From Chara braunii (lineage: Eukaryota > Streptophyta > Charophyceae > Charales > Characeae), in the NCBI GenBank assembly GCA_003427395.1, contig BFEA01000019.1, positions 236,447-261,431 of the forward strand: 24,985 nt of DNA, given 5' to 3'. How positions within the stretch are numbered: the stretch's first letter is position 1; each line of letters begins with the position of its first letter. Positions 9,710-17,973 of the stretch are shown here, one piece after another. Below the pieces are notes generated by a model, which was not told the DNA's origin, did no database searches, and was given only the letters and a program-made list of their open reading frames with translations. The position numbers and the translations under genes were made by a program.

Positions 9710-9729
9710 ACGGCCACGTACGTGGCCGT
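9710..9729. repeat. 20-bp perfect palindrome
   Basis: Positions 9710-9729 read ACGGCCACGT followed by its exact reverse complement, centred on CACGTACGTG. They follow an A/G-rich tract. Either a cruciform-forming palindrome or a dyad binding site is possible; nothing nearby decides. Confidence 0.9.
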
Positions 9730-10340
9730 GGGTTCAAGGTAGATACAGAGGATAGGCAGAAGAAAGAAAAAGGGGAGGAGAAGAGTTGGAAAAAAAAAAA
9801 GCAGCTACGAATTCGTTCGTGACCTCCGTCCAGATGCAGGGCAGAGAAACATCTGAACCTTGAAGTGACATCAGACTGTTGGTTTCAACAGTCCGCTGAG
9901 AATGGTTTCATACAGCCACTTTGAGGCTGGCCGGGGGTGGCGGCCGGGTGCATTGCCAAAGCCTGGGACTCGATGTTCCTAGTAAAACATCAAGATTCCC
10001 AGCCCTCGATCGAAGTTCAGATCTAGGGCTAGGCTCAGCCCCGTTATTTTTGGTTGAGCCTCAAGTGGTTGCCCACCACTCCAGCCAAGCTATAAGAGCA
10101 GGGCTGGCCAGCAACATCCTCACTAAATTGAGGTGCTGCCCACATTCTAATTGAGTGTGGAGTGGAGAGCAGCATTATGCTGGCTGCTGGAGGAGGAGCT
10201 GCTAGTGGAGTGAGAAGGAGCTGAGTGGAGATCTGCAAGTGAGGGAGAAGGATTGGTGGAGGTGGCTATAGCTGTGAAACACAACCATAGCCACCATCTG
10301 AACGAGGTGAGGAGAGGAGAGGCTGCCATAGTCACCGTGC
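9730..10340. repeat. Intergenic stretch with further perfect hairpins
   Basis: A purine-rich tract (about 9740-9800) precedes hairpin GACTGTTG/CAACAGTC (9874-9881, 9886-9893, loop GTTT) and GGTGGCTAT/ATAGCCACC (10261-10269, 10287-10295). No gene is recognised. The frames of about 100 codons on both strands have no domain and overlap each other. Confidence 0.6.
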
Positions 10341-10377
10341 TGCGGGGTGCCAGCAGGAGGTGGTGCTGTTCGTGGCA

Positions 10378-10650
10378 GGTTTTTCGGCAAGCGGTGGAGG
10401 GGAAACTCTGCCCGTTTTGCACGGCGGCGGCAAGTCTTCGGCAAGCGGTGCAGAGGAGACTCTGCCTATTTGGCACGACAACGGCGACGCTTTTTGACGG
10501 TGATGCGGAAGCTCTGCCGTTTTTTTTTTGCGGCAGCGACTCTGCATTTTAGGTAGTGACGCGAAAACGCTGTCGAAATTTTACGGCGACAGCGCGCGTT
10601 TGACGACGGTGGTGTGGAAGCGCTGCCGGTTTTTCACGGCAGAGGCGGCA
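10378..10650 (+). repeat. GC-rich hairpin array related to the GGAAGCGCTGCCG motif
   Basis: About five irregular units each read CTCTGCC or GCTGCCG, then a T-rich loop, then GGCA. Clean stems are CTGCCG/CGGCAG (10514-10519, 10531-10536), CGCTGTCG/CGACAGCG (10568-10575, 10587-10594) and CTGCCG/CGGCAG (10623-10628, 10637-10642). GGAAGCGCTGCCG before T-rich sequence (about 10617-10630) is nearly the motif found in all four family C copies, so the two may share an origin. Confidence 0.65.
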
Positions 10651-10665
10651 GTGTTCTCGAACTGA

Positions 10666-10675
10666 CTATATAAGG
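10666..10675 (+). promoter_or_regulatory. Possible TATA box
   Basis: CTATATAAGG is a good match to an RNA polymerase II TATA element, directly downstream of the GC-rich hairpin array. No transcript start, open reading frame or downstream element confirms it. It is included because such a match in GC-rich surroundings is not trivial. Confidence 0.25.
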
Positions 10676-10679
10676 AGGT

Positions 10680-11640
10680 GATTGGGCATTGGCACAAGGA
10701 AGGTATTGCAAAGTGGTGGTGCACTTGAAAGTGGTGTGAGTGAGACGCCGTAGTGGCGCAGTGAAATTGGGGGTGAGCGGCGGCGGCACGAAGGTGTTAT
10801 TGGATTGTTGGGAGTGATAGTGTGTTGGGGAAGTGTCGCAGCAGGAAATTACTTTTAAGGGTACCTTGTGGACGACTTGTTGCGACAATCTTTTTATGGA
10901 GCAGTGAAATTCCAAACGGTCTTCTTGAGTGGACTGTTTCTTCAACTCCACTCAGGTCAGTCAGTCAATTTTGACTCAGACCCCTTCACACCTGTGTGAA
11001 CCCGCACTTTGCTTGACCCTGTTCTTTGGATATTCACTGAAAAGGTAGAGGAAATGTGTGTTTGCGCGCGTGAATGGAAGTCTGACATAAGTTTAGGATT
11101 GCGTTGTCTTCTTTTGAAATTGTTGTTTGATTTGATGTGCAAGTAGGTAGAAGGATGCCTGAAAAAAAGGAATCTCAGATGCATGTTGACGGGAAGGACA
11201 ACCAGTAGACGACGAAAAGGAATTTGATCACACAAAAAAGAAAAAATGAATTGGATATAGACTTTTCCTGAGGATACCCGTTCTTTCACGAATGACCCTC
11301 TCTGTCTTTCCCGTCTGTCTGAATGATTTTCTCTCATGTGATCTCCTTTTTCGTTTAAGTTACCCTTGATGTAAGGCGGCGAGGGATCGCTTGTCGCCGT
11401 GGTAGACATTTTCCCTTTCCTAAGAGGCATATGAGCCGGGGGTTCGTTGCCTTAGGGGCCGGCCCTGTTATCGATTTAGAGTGGACCGCTTATGCGGGGG
11501 GATATTATGCTGTTGTGGTGGAGCCAGCCCAACTTCAGAGATCCGAGGTTCTCGGGCGAGGACAAAAGGTATCCCAGACCACCTTCTAGGGAAGGATATG
11601 CACCTACTCACGGAAGAGCCGTAAGTTCTTAATGCCTCAC
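10680..11640. other. Unassigned intergenic stretch
   Basis: No repeat copy, RNA gene or credible coding region is recognised. The longest frame of the window (157 codons, minus strand, 10957-11430) lies here. Its translation has no recognisable motif and no homologous copy elsewhere in the window. Confidence 0.4.
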
Positions 11641-11689
11641 GTTAAGGGGAGTTGTCATAGCATACCCCTTAGTGGTCATTTTGGGGGCC

Positions 11690-11740
11690 ACTAGTGCATG
11701 GAGAACTGAGCCACAAGAAACTCGGTTCATGGTTACTAGT
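11690..11740. repeat. Hairpin with loop CCACAAGAAA (first of a pair)
   Basis: Arms ACTAGT, CATG and AACTGAG (11690-11710) pair in order with CTCGGTT, CATG and ACTAGT (11721-11740). That gives 17 pairs, one of them G-T, with two small internal loops. The terminal loop is CCACAAGAAA (11711-11720). The next hairpin carries the same loop on a different stem. Confidence 0.75.
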
Positions 11741-11774
11741 TGGAACAGAATGCGTCTAGGCACTCTTATCATGG

Positions 11775-11803
11775 TTGGCCTCGCCACAAGAAGCGAGGAC
11801 CAA
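11775..11803. repeat. Hairpin with loop CACAAGAA (second of a pair)
   Basis: TTGG and CCTCGC (11775-11784) pair with GCGAGG and CCAA (11793-11803), 10 pairs with one bulged A at 11799. The word CCACAAGAA spans the loop exactly as in the hairpin at 11690-11740, while the stems are unrelated. Confidence 0.75.
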
Positions 11804-12395
11804 TAGGGTTGATATGGCAAACAAGGTTTAACTAGCTAGCTTTTCGGTAAGGTCAACGAGGGTCAGGAGGACAAAGCGACCAACAAAATTTGAAAGTGGA
11901 TCCTCGTCCTTAATGGAGCATCCAGTGTTCGGTTGTTTAAGTCGGGTGCTGACTTGTATAGTGGTAGCCGGATTACTTGCAGATGACATTCACACCAAAG
12001 TTAGACTGAAAGTGTGATCATCATTAGAGCGATAGCATCTTGTTTGCTAGCAGTTAGTGTGGTATGAAAGAACTTGGCAACGCATCTCATCAAGTCGAAA
12101 AAGTCGTGACAGTCCAGCCGTCTGGCAAGCAGAGTGGAGATACTTTAGTCATGCGTCATTTGAGCGTCGCGTTGTATATCAGTTGTGCTTTGATCTTTTG
12201 TTGATAAGTGTTGTTTGAAGTCAAGTCGACTTTTGTCGGATGCATGAGTGTATTGTATATAGGTTGATTTCAGAAGATAAGTGAACTTACGTTGACCCGA
12301 ACCATCTTTTGAAAGCATTTTGTCTGATTAACTCTTGATTGTCTTTGAAAGAAGGGACTAGGATTGATTGGGATTTTTTTACGCTTGGAATATCA
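11804..12395. other. Unassigned intergenic stretch
   Basis: I see no repeat copy, RNA gene or coding region here. Confidence 0.4.
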
Positions 12396-12822
12396 CGTCC
12401 TAGTCGACCGACGTCGGTCCGATTCTTGGGAGATCAGCGCCCCAGGGACGGACGACGTTCGAGTTCACTTTGGCGTTTAACCATGCGTATCTATGTTACA
12501 GCGAACGAGCAAACGCCCTCGGCCGGCCTACCTCTGCAATTGCATTATAAAAGTCTTCTCATGTGGGTCGATAGCTCGGTGGGGATACGCCCCTAAAGGT
12601 GGTGACAGCTCCTTAGGGAAGGTAAGTTGTGCCCCGCGAGAACCTATCCTGTCGTAGGGGACCGCGGGATGTACAACTGGCGCACTCGATCGGAGTGGCG
12701 AAGGGTCGACGCGGGTTACCGTGTCGTCCCCTAATTGTCTCTAAAAGGTTGAAAGCCTAAGTTTCTCCTGCGTGACGCGGCCAGGAGGGCCCTTGCTCGC
12801 GCGGGGGCCAATGCGCTTGGTA
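12396..12822 (+). repeat. Family S dispersed repeat (SINE-like), copy S1
   Basis: Three copies share, in order: GTCCTAGTCGACCGACG at the start; GCGAACGAG then AACGCCCTCGG; ATTGCA; TAGCTCGGTGGGGATACGCC (12572 on); GGTGACARCTCC; GGTAAGTTGTGCC; GGCGCACTCG then CGGAG; TGCGTGACGCG; and a GTGCGCT-type end. The TAGCTCRGTGGGGATA word resembles a polymerase III A box, but a B box at normal tRNA spacing is not evident, so a tRNA origin is uncertain. A stem CCCGCG/CGCGGG (12633-12638, 12663-12668) sits where S2 has a different but also complementary stem. No protein is encoded. Confidence 0.75.
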
Positions 12823-13393
12823 TCGGGATTATTAATTACTTTTCTGATTGATTTTTGTTTGTTAAATTTTTATACTTGGATGTTGGAGTGCGTGACAACC
12901 GTCAAAGTCAAACCCTTTGACTTCTCCCCAGAACCTGGATGATGGAGCTGGTCTTCAGGGTGATAAGAGACAATTGCCACCACAGGTATGAACCTGTGTA
13001 CCACCCACTCTCTGCAGGATGCAGAAGAGAGTGTGACTCTCAACCACACTTGGCGGTTGTCTAACTTTGAGAGATTAACCCCTCAATGCGCGCGTCAGCC
13101 GACACTTGAGCGTCGAATGCGACCCTCAAGATTAACGAGGACCGCATGATTATGGCTACTACATAGTACGCCATCATTGCGACTGCTTGCGTATTCATCC
13201 ATCGCTAGTGGATATGGGAAGACTATGCGTCCACACGGTTTTATACTATGTCTTGCGCCCGTCGCCTGTCCGATTTTCGCATCGTAAGGTTATGGGATGA
13301 CTACAAAAGAAACTAGGAGTATTGTTGTGTTGTTTATTTTGTGTCGTTCCGTGTGTGTGAGTGTTGTAGTGTAACGTGTGGTATGTGGAGTGC
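12823..13393. repeat. Chain of stem-loops between S1 and S2
   Basis: Six hairpins follow closely: GTCAAAG/CTTTGAC (12901-12921); CACAGGT/ACCTGTG with loop ATGA (12981-12998); CACTCT+CTGCA pairing with TGCAG+AGAGTG (13006-13033); CTCTCAA/TTGAGAG (13037-13073); CTTGAG+GTCG pairing with CGAC+CTCAAG (13105-13130); and ATGGC+TACTA pairing with TAGTA+GCCAT (13152-13174). No protein or known RNA family is recognised. The remainder to 13393 is unassigned. Confidence 0.7.
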
Positions 13394-13807
13394 GTCCTGG
13401 TCGACCGACGACGAATTACACTTGGGACTTCAGCCCCCCTAGTGCATTCGTGTGCGAGTCTGATAGAGGTGTAAGACCGTGTGTACCCCTTGTGCTACAT
13501 CGAACGCGAAACGCCCTCAGCTGCCTCATCTCTGCGATTGCAACTGATTAGCTTTCGTATGATGGGCTGGTAGCTCGGCGGGGATACGCCCACCGAAGGG
13601 AGGTGACAACTCCCTCAAGTGGAGGTAAGTTGTGCCTCTCGTTAGCCCTATCTTGTCGTAATGCCTTGCGAGAGGTATGGCTGGCGCACTCGGCCGGAGC
13701 GGCTTGCGGAAGCTCTATGTGAATCACGACGAGGATTAGACCAACTCCTGCGTGACGCGACTGGGAGGGTCCCGCCCTGTGTGGCGAGGGACCGATGTGC
13801 TCGACAA
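13394..13807 (+). repeat. Family S dispersed repeat (SINE-like), copy S2
   Basis: It aligns with S1 and S3 along most of its length, from GTCCTGGTCGACCGACG to GTGCTCGACAACG. The A-box-like word is TAGCTCGGCGGGGATACG at 13571. The stem corresponding to the S1 CCCGCG stem is CCTCTCG/CGAGAGG (13635-13641, 13669-13675), a change on both sides. At its right end it runs directly into family R copy R2, so one element may have inserted at the edge of the other. Confidence 0.75.
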
Positions 13808-14709
13808 CGTAATTACAATCACATACAAATGCGAGTGGCAAAAAAAATGGACGACAAGGAAAGGTGTCGCCATCCTCTTTCTTTCTCACACACACACACA
13901 CACACGTACAAATACACATAGTAGTCAATACTAGCTGAAGGCTTTAGTGACTGCATGTAGACCTAATGATGGTTATATACAGATACAAAAAGCAAGAAGA
14001 AGAGCAGAAAACGAGAAAAAAGAAAGATGTGGGTGCTCTTTGTCTCCTCACTCGTCAATGTTACTTGGTTAGTATTAGGATGCCTGGTGAGAGAGCAAGC
14101 GAGATGGGCGCTGCACTGTTGTGGGTTTTTGACTTTAGAGGTGTTAGAAACGAGCGGATTGTTGTTGGTGTGAAAAAAAATACTGCGTCTAAAAAACACT
14201 CGCCCTTAGCCCAAATGGTGGCAGGTAGAAACTGGACTGTTTCGGCTTGCCGACTAGAGGTCGTTTCCGCCTGCCGACCGGAGGCTGGTGCATTTTCGAT
14301 TTACACCCAGACTGAGTCTGTGCCCAACCTATTTTCCTAGGCTGGAAAACACCTGATGGTTACCAAGTCGGCAAATTCAGGTCGTGTGATATTAATGGTG
14401 GCTTAATGTTTTTACGTCTTTCTCTCTCTCTCTCACCCCTATGCGTGGAATATCAATTTCCTCCCCAACACAACGCACCCTCATGTTGGTTGCACCTGAC
14501 CATAAATATACCTTGTATTATTGCAGGTCTCTATGTGACTCTTAAAACAACAAAGGAAACCAAAACAAATACGATGCATCTATCTATATAAGACTCCAAG
14601 ATACATTCACTATTATGAGTTAAAATGAATGTATCTTTGAGCTATTTTTATAGTAAATGGATGTTATTTCCTCTTAGTTTCACGTGTCCTCTCTCTCTCT
14701 CTCTTTGTC

Positions 14710-14760
<51 letters not shown>
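13808..14760 (+). repeat. Family R repeat, copy R2
   Basis: About 13808-14500 aligns with 15499-16190 in direct orientation at an offset near 1690 bp. Shared words include CACATACAAA, AAGGAAAGGTGTC, the CA tract, GTAGTCAATACTA, TATACAGATACAAAAAGC, GATGTGGGTGCTCTTTGTCT and CCTATTTTCCTAGGCTGG. About 14520-14730 aligns instead with R1 (3370-3570). It carries a CA tract (13889-13907), CT tracts (14418-14434, 14690-14704) and a long GT tract (14716-14758). A frame of 124 codons across it has no domain and lies in the repeat, so it is not called. Confidence 0.8.
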
Positions 14761-14762
<2 letters not shown>

Positions 14763-15498
14763 ACGAAGATGGTGCGCTTGTAACATTAAGTAGTGGTAGA
14801 GTGATTGTAGTCATACGAGTGGTTAAAAAAAGGGATGAGGAACCCCCTACTCAGATATCATTACAAAAAAAAATCGTACGAGTAACGGATAGTACAAATA
14901 GGGGAAAAAATTGAGCGAAGAGCTTCTACGGAAAAAAACTTGAAAGAAGCAAAGGAGAAAAAAAAGAGCAAGAATATAGTGCGAAAAGGTCGTCGTGAAC
15001 GAATGTAAACGTCAGTATGGTCAGATACACACACGTGTACAACAAACGATGAAGGGTCACTGTATTGTAGCCGTCCTTTCTCTCTTTCATACATGCACAT
15101 AGACATACACACACACACAAAGTAGTCAGTAGAGGGAAGTTTTGTTGACGACGCCTAGAAGCAATTACGGTGACATACAAACACGAACAATACGAAGAAG
15201 AACAAAAACGAACATATAAGAAAATAACGTCATCCTCTCTCTCTCACACACAAATAAACACACACCTAAACAAATACATAAACTCACACATAAACACACA
15301 CATACACATACACACCTAAAAAAAAAAAAAAAAAACAAGCGGGAATCTTTGATGACTACACTTAGATGTAATTATCGGCACATACAAACACAAACAACAA
15401 GAAAAAAATGCAAAAAATGACAAAAAAGAAAGGTGTGGCCTCTCTCCCTATCAGACGCAGTAGTCAATAGCGAGGAGGCTTTGATGATTACACTTAAA
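14760..15498 (+). repeat. Degenerate tandem units of the R2/R3 head region
   Basis: The head of family R (GTAGTCAATA, GAGGCTTTGATGAYTACACTTA, AATTACAAGCACATACAAAC, an A/G-rich spacer, CTCTCTCTC, CACACACA) recurs in decayed form at about 15060-15240, 15340-15450 and 15450-15600. It looks like a tandem expansion with units of very roughly 120-170 bp between R2 and R3. CA, CT and A tracts (15240-15340) dominate. Before 15060 the sequence is A-rich and unassigned. Confidence 0.6.
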
Positions 15499-16282
15499 CG
15501 TAATTACAAGCACATACAAACGCTAGTGTCAAGAAAAAAGGACAACAAGGAAAGGTGTCATCGTCCTCTCGCTCTCTCTCATACACACACACACACATAC
15601 AAATATACGTAGTAGTCAATACTACCAGAGGGTTTTGGTAACTGCACGTAGACCTAATGACGGCTATATACAGATACAAAAAGCAAAAACAAGAGCAGAA
15701 AACGAAAAAAATGAAAGATGTGGGTGCTCTTTGTCTCCTTGCTCGTCAATGTCACTTGGTTACTATTGGGATGGCTGGCGACGGAGCAAGTGGGATGGGC
15801 GGTGTACTGCCGTGGATTCTTGGCTTTGGAGGTGTAAGAAACGAGAGGCTTGTTGTTGGTGTGAAAACAAAAACCACTTTTAAAGGCGCACGCCTCTAAC
15901 CCAAATGGTGGCAGGTAGAAACTGGGCCCGTTTCGGCCTGTCGACTAGAGGTTGTTTCCGCTTGCTGACCGGAGGCCGGTGCATTTTCGATTTACACCCA
16001 GGCCGAGCCTGTGCCCAACCTATTTTCCTAGGCTGGAAAGCACCCAGTGGTTACCAAGTCGACAAATTCAGGTCGTGGGACACTATTGGTGGCTTAATGT
16101 CTCCACGTTTCTCTCTCTCTCTCACTCCTACTATGTGTGGAATGTCAATTTCCTCCGCAACACAACGGACCCTCATTTTTGTTGCACTCGATAATAAATA
16201 TAGCTTGTATACATTTCGTACGATTAGGGTGCATTGTGCTTAGGGGAGGACAAACCCGTGGTCCATCTCTCTCTCTCTCTCT
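15499..16282 (+). repeat. Family R repeat, copy R3
   Basis: This is a direct copy of R2 with many point differences and small indels. It ends after TTGCACTCGATAATAAATATA (about 16178), TTGTATACATTTCG and a CT microsatellite (16268-16281). It lacks the GACTCTTAAAACAACAAAGG tail present in R1 and R2. Confidence 0.8.
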
Positions 16283-17240
16283 GTGAACGACGCCCAGAAA
16301 AGGCAAGGGTCCGGGGCAGATGGTCCTTGAAGGCCGAAAAGGACCCCTTTAAAAAAAAAAACACCTAGGAAACATAAAAAAAAAACATCCCCCCCCCCCC
16401 CCCCGTGTAGCACACGACGGGGGCCTTCCCCCTATGTTTTTTTTGTTTTTGGGAGGGCGCCTAAAAACCTACGAAACATACGTTCGTGGGTTGAGTACAA
16501 CGATGCGCGGTTAACGGAAGGCCCAAAATTCAGGGTTTTTCGCTGCAGCACTATAAACAATGTCGTCAAAACGTTTGCAAACAAACGATGCAGGCGCATA
16601 ATACAAACATCATAATGCCAAACAAGCAAAAAAAAAAGGAAAAAAAATAATTGAACAACACTATAAAACCCTATTCGAAGTAGCTTTTGAAGTTCATCAA
16701 AACGTTTCCCGAATTGAACAGCACTATAAAACCCTATTTGAAGCAACTTTCGCAATTCACCAAAACGTTTTCCGAATTCATAGTTTTTGCCAACTTTTTC
16801 GTTACTCGTCAAAATACGCCAAAACTGAATACAGATATACCCTAAAGCTTATACATATTAGAAAAAAAAAAAAAAAAAGCAAAAATTCAGTGAAATATGG
16901 CAGTTTCGGTGAAAAATTTACCGAAAATGACACCACCTATTAACCACAAGTGAGTACAACGCGGGTATAGTTCTTTTTTCTTTTTTTGAATGCCACACAC
17001 GCCTAGGGTCCATGCCTTGTAAGAGAAGGAGGGCCAACTTGGATGAAACCATGATTTTACTCCCACAAAGCACTTGAGTTAAACCGGGATTTGTTGTTTG
17101 TTATAAACTCCCTCGGTGACTCAACGAGCTTTAACTGCGATTTTGTAAAAATAAACATTTTATATTTTTTGAACAAAATTGAAAATCCATTTTTTAGCCA
17201 AAATTTCATGAAATAGGGTGTGGCCGACCCGTCGGGATAC
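16283..17240. other. Intergenic stretch with homopolymers and a 63-bp tandem repeat
   Basis: A C run (about 16389-16404) is followed by hairpin CGTGT/ACACG and GGGGG/CCCCC. Two 63-bp units (16651-16713, 16714-16776) each hold CACTATAAAACCCTATT and CAAAACGTTT. A third decayed unit lies near 16546. TTTCGGT/ACCGAAA (16904-16910, 16920-16926) forms a 7-bp hairpin. No coding region is recognised. Confidence 0.6.
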
Positions 17241-17574
17241 TAGTAGCAGTCCATCAAGATTAAGACGAAGGGATGAGGATGGGGGAGATGGAGATGGAGC
17301 TGGAAGGGACGACGCAACTCCAACACATATTCAACACACACGTACTCCAGACTGTGCAAGTGAAGAATGAGACTGAAACAGACTGCAGTTGGGGTGTACT
17401 CCCAGCGGACGGACATAACTGGACAGAACCTTCCTGGTATTGATAGTTGTACCCGACAGGGAAAGCTGGACTTAATGAGCACATGACCTATGGGGTCAGA
17501 CCACGGCCTGGTCCCACTGACCGAACATGTAAGATAGTCAGATAGCCCTGGCTCTAGGCCAGGGCAGCGAGAGG
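17241..17574. other. Unassigned stretch with two GC-rich hairpins
   Basis: GGTCAG+ACCA pairs with TGGT+CTGACC (17494-17522, four-base bulge). GCCCTGGC pairs with GCCAGGGC (17545-17552, 17558-17565, loop TCTAG). A 149-codon minus-strand frame crosses this stretch and enters S3, with no recognisable domain. Confidence 0.55.
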
Positions 17575-17973
17575 CACGTTGTCGAGCGCATTGATCCCAA
17601 AGGGGGACCCTCTCGACCGCGCTATGCAGAATTTTGTAAGACTTATCACATAAAGCATTTTTGCCGCTCCGCCCGAGTGCGCTAACCATACCTCTCGCGG
17701 GCCCCTACGCCAGGATATGGCCACGTGAGGCACAACTTACCTCCACCCGCGGGAGTTGTCACCATCCTTTGGGTGAGCGTATCCCCACTGAGCTACCGGA
17801 CCACATGCGAAGGTTTTTCGTATGCAATCTCAGAGGTGACCCAACCGAGGGCGTTTCTCGTTCGCTATAGCATACGGGGTACGAGACGTTAACGCCCAAA
17901 TCGGACCCGCGCGCGAATCGTCGCTCGAGGAGCTGATCTCTCGAACGCGACCCTACGTCGGCCGACTAGGATG
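17575..17973 (-). repeat. Family S dispersed repeat (SINE-like), copy S3
   Basis: On the minus strand it runs from CATCCTAGTCGGCCGACG through GCGAACGAGAAACGCCCTCGG, TAGCTCAGTGGGGATACG (plus-strand complement at 17784-17795), GGTGACAACTCCCGC, GGAGGTAAGTTGTGCCTC and GCGCACTCGG to ATGCGCTCGACAACG. Of the three, its A-box-like word is closest to a real tRNA A box. The CCTCTCG/CGAGAGG stem of S2 is here CCTCACG facing CGAGAGG, with one mismatch. Confidence 0.75.

Noticed and set aside
10957-11430. Longest open frame, 157 codons on the minus strand
   Set aside because: No recognisable domain, no homologous copy in the window, no promoter or splice context. Length alone is not exceptional in 25 kb.
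13571-13614. tRNA gene at the TAGCTCRGTGGGGATA word in family S
   Set aside because: Only the A-box-like part fits. The best B-box-like word (GGTGACAACTCC) starts about 31 bases after the A box instead of about 44, and no cloverleaf with acceptor stem and anticodon arm could be drawn.
13966-14340. 124-codon frame in R2
   Set aside because: R3 does not preserve it intact (frame and stops differ), and the region is a dispersed repeat.
17240-17689. 149-codon minus-strand frame
   Set aside because: It crosses the boundary of repeat S3 and two GC-rich hairpins, and the translation shows no domain. S1 and S2 do not keep a frame there.
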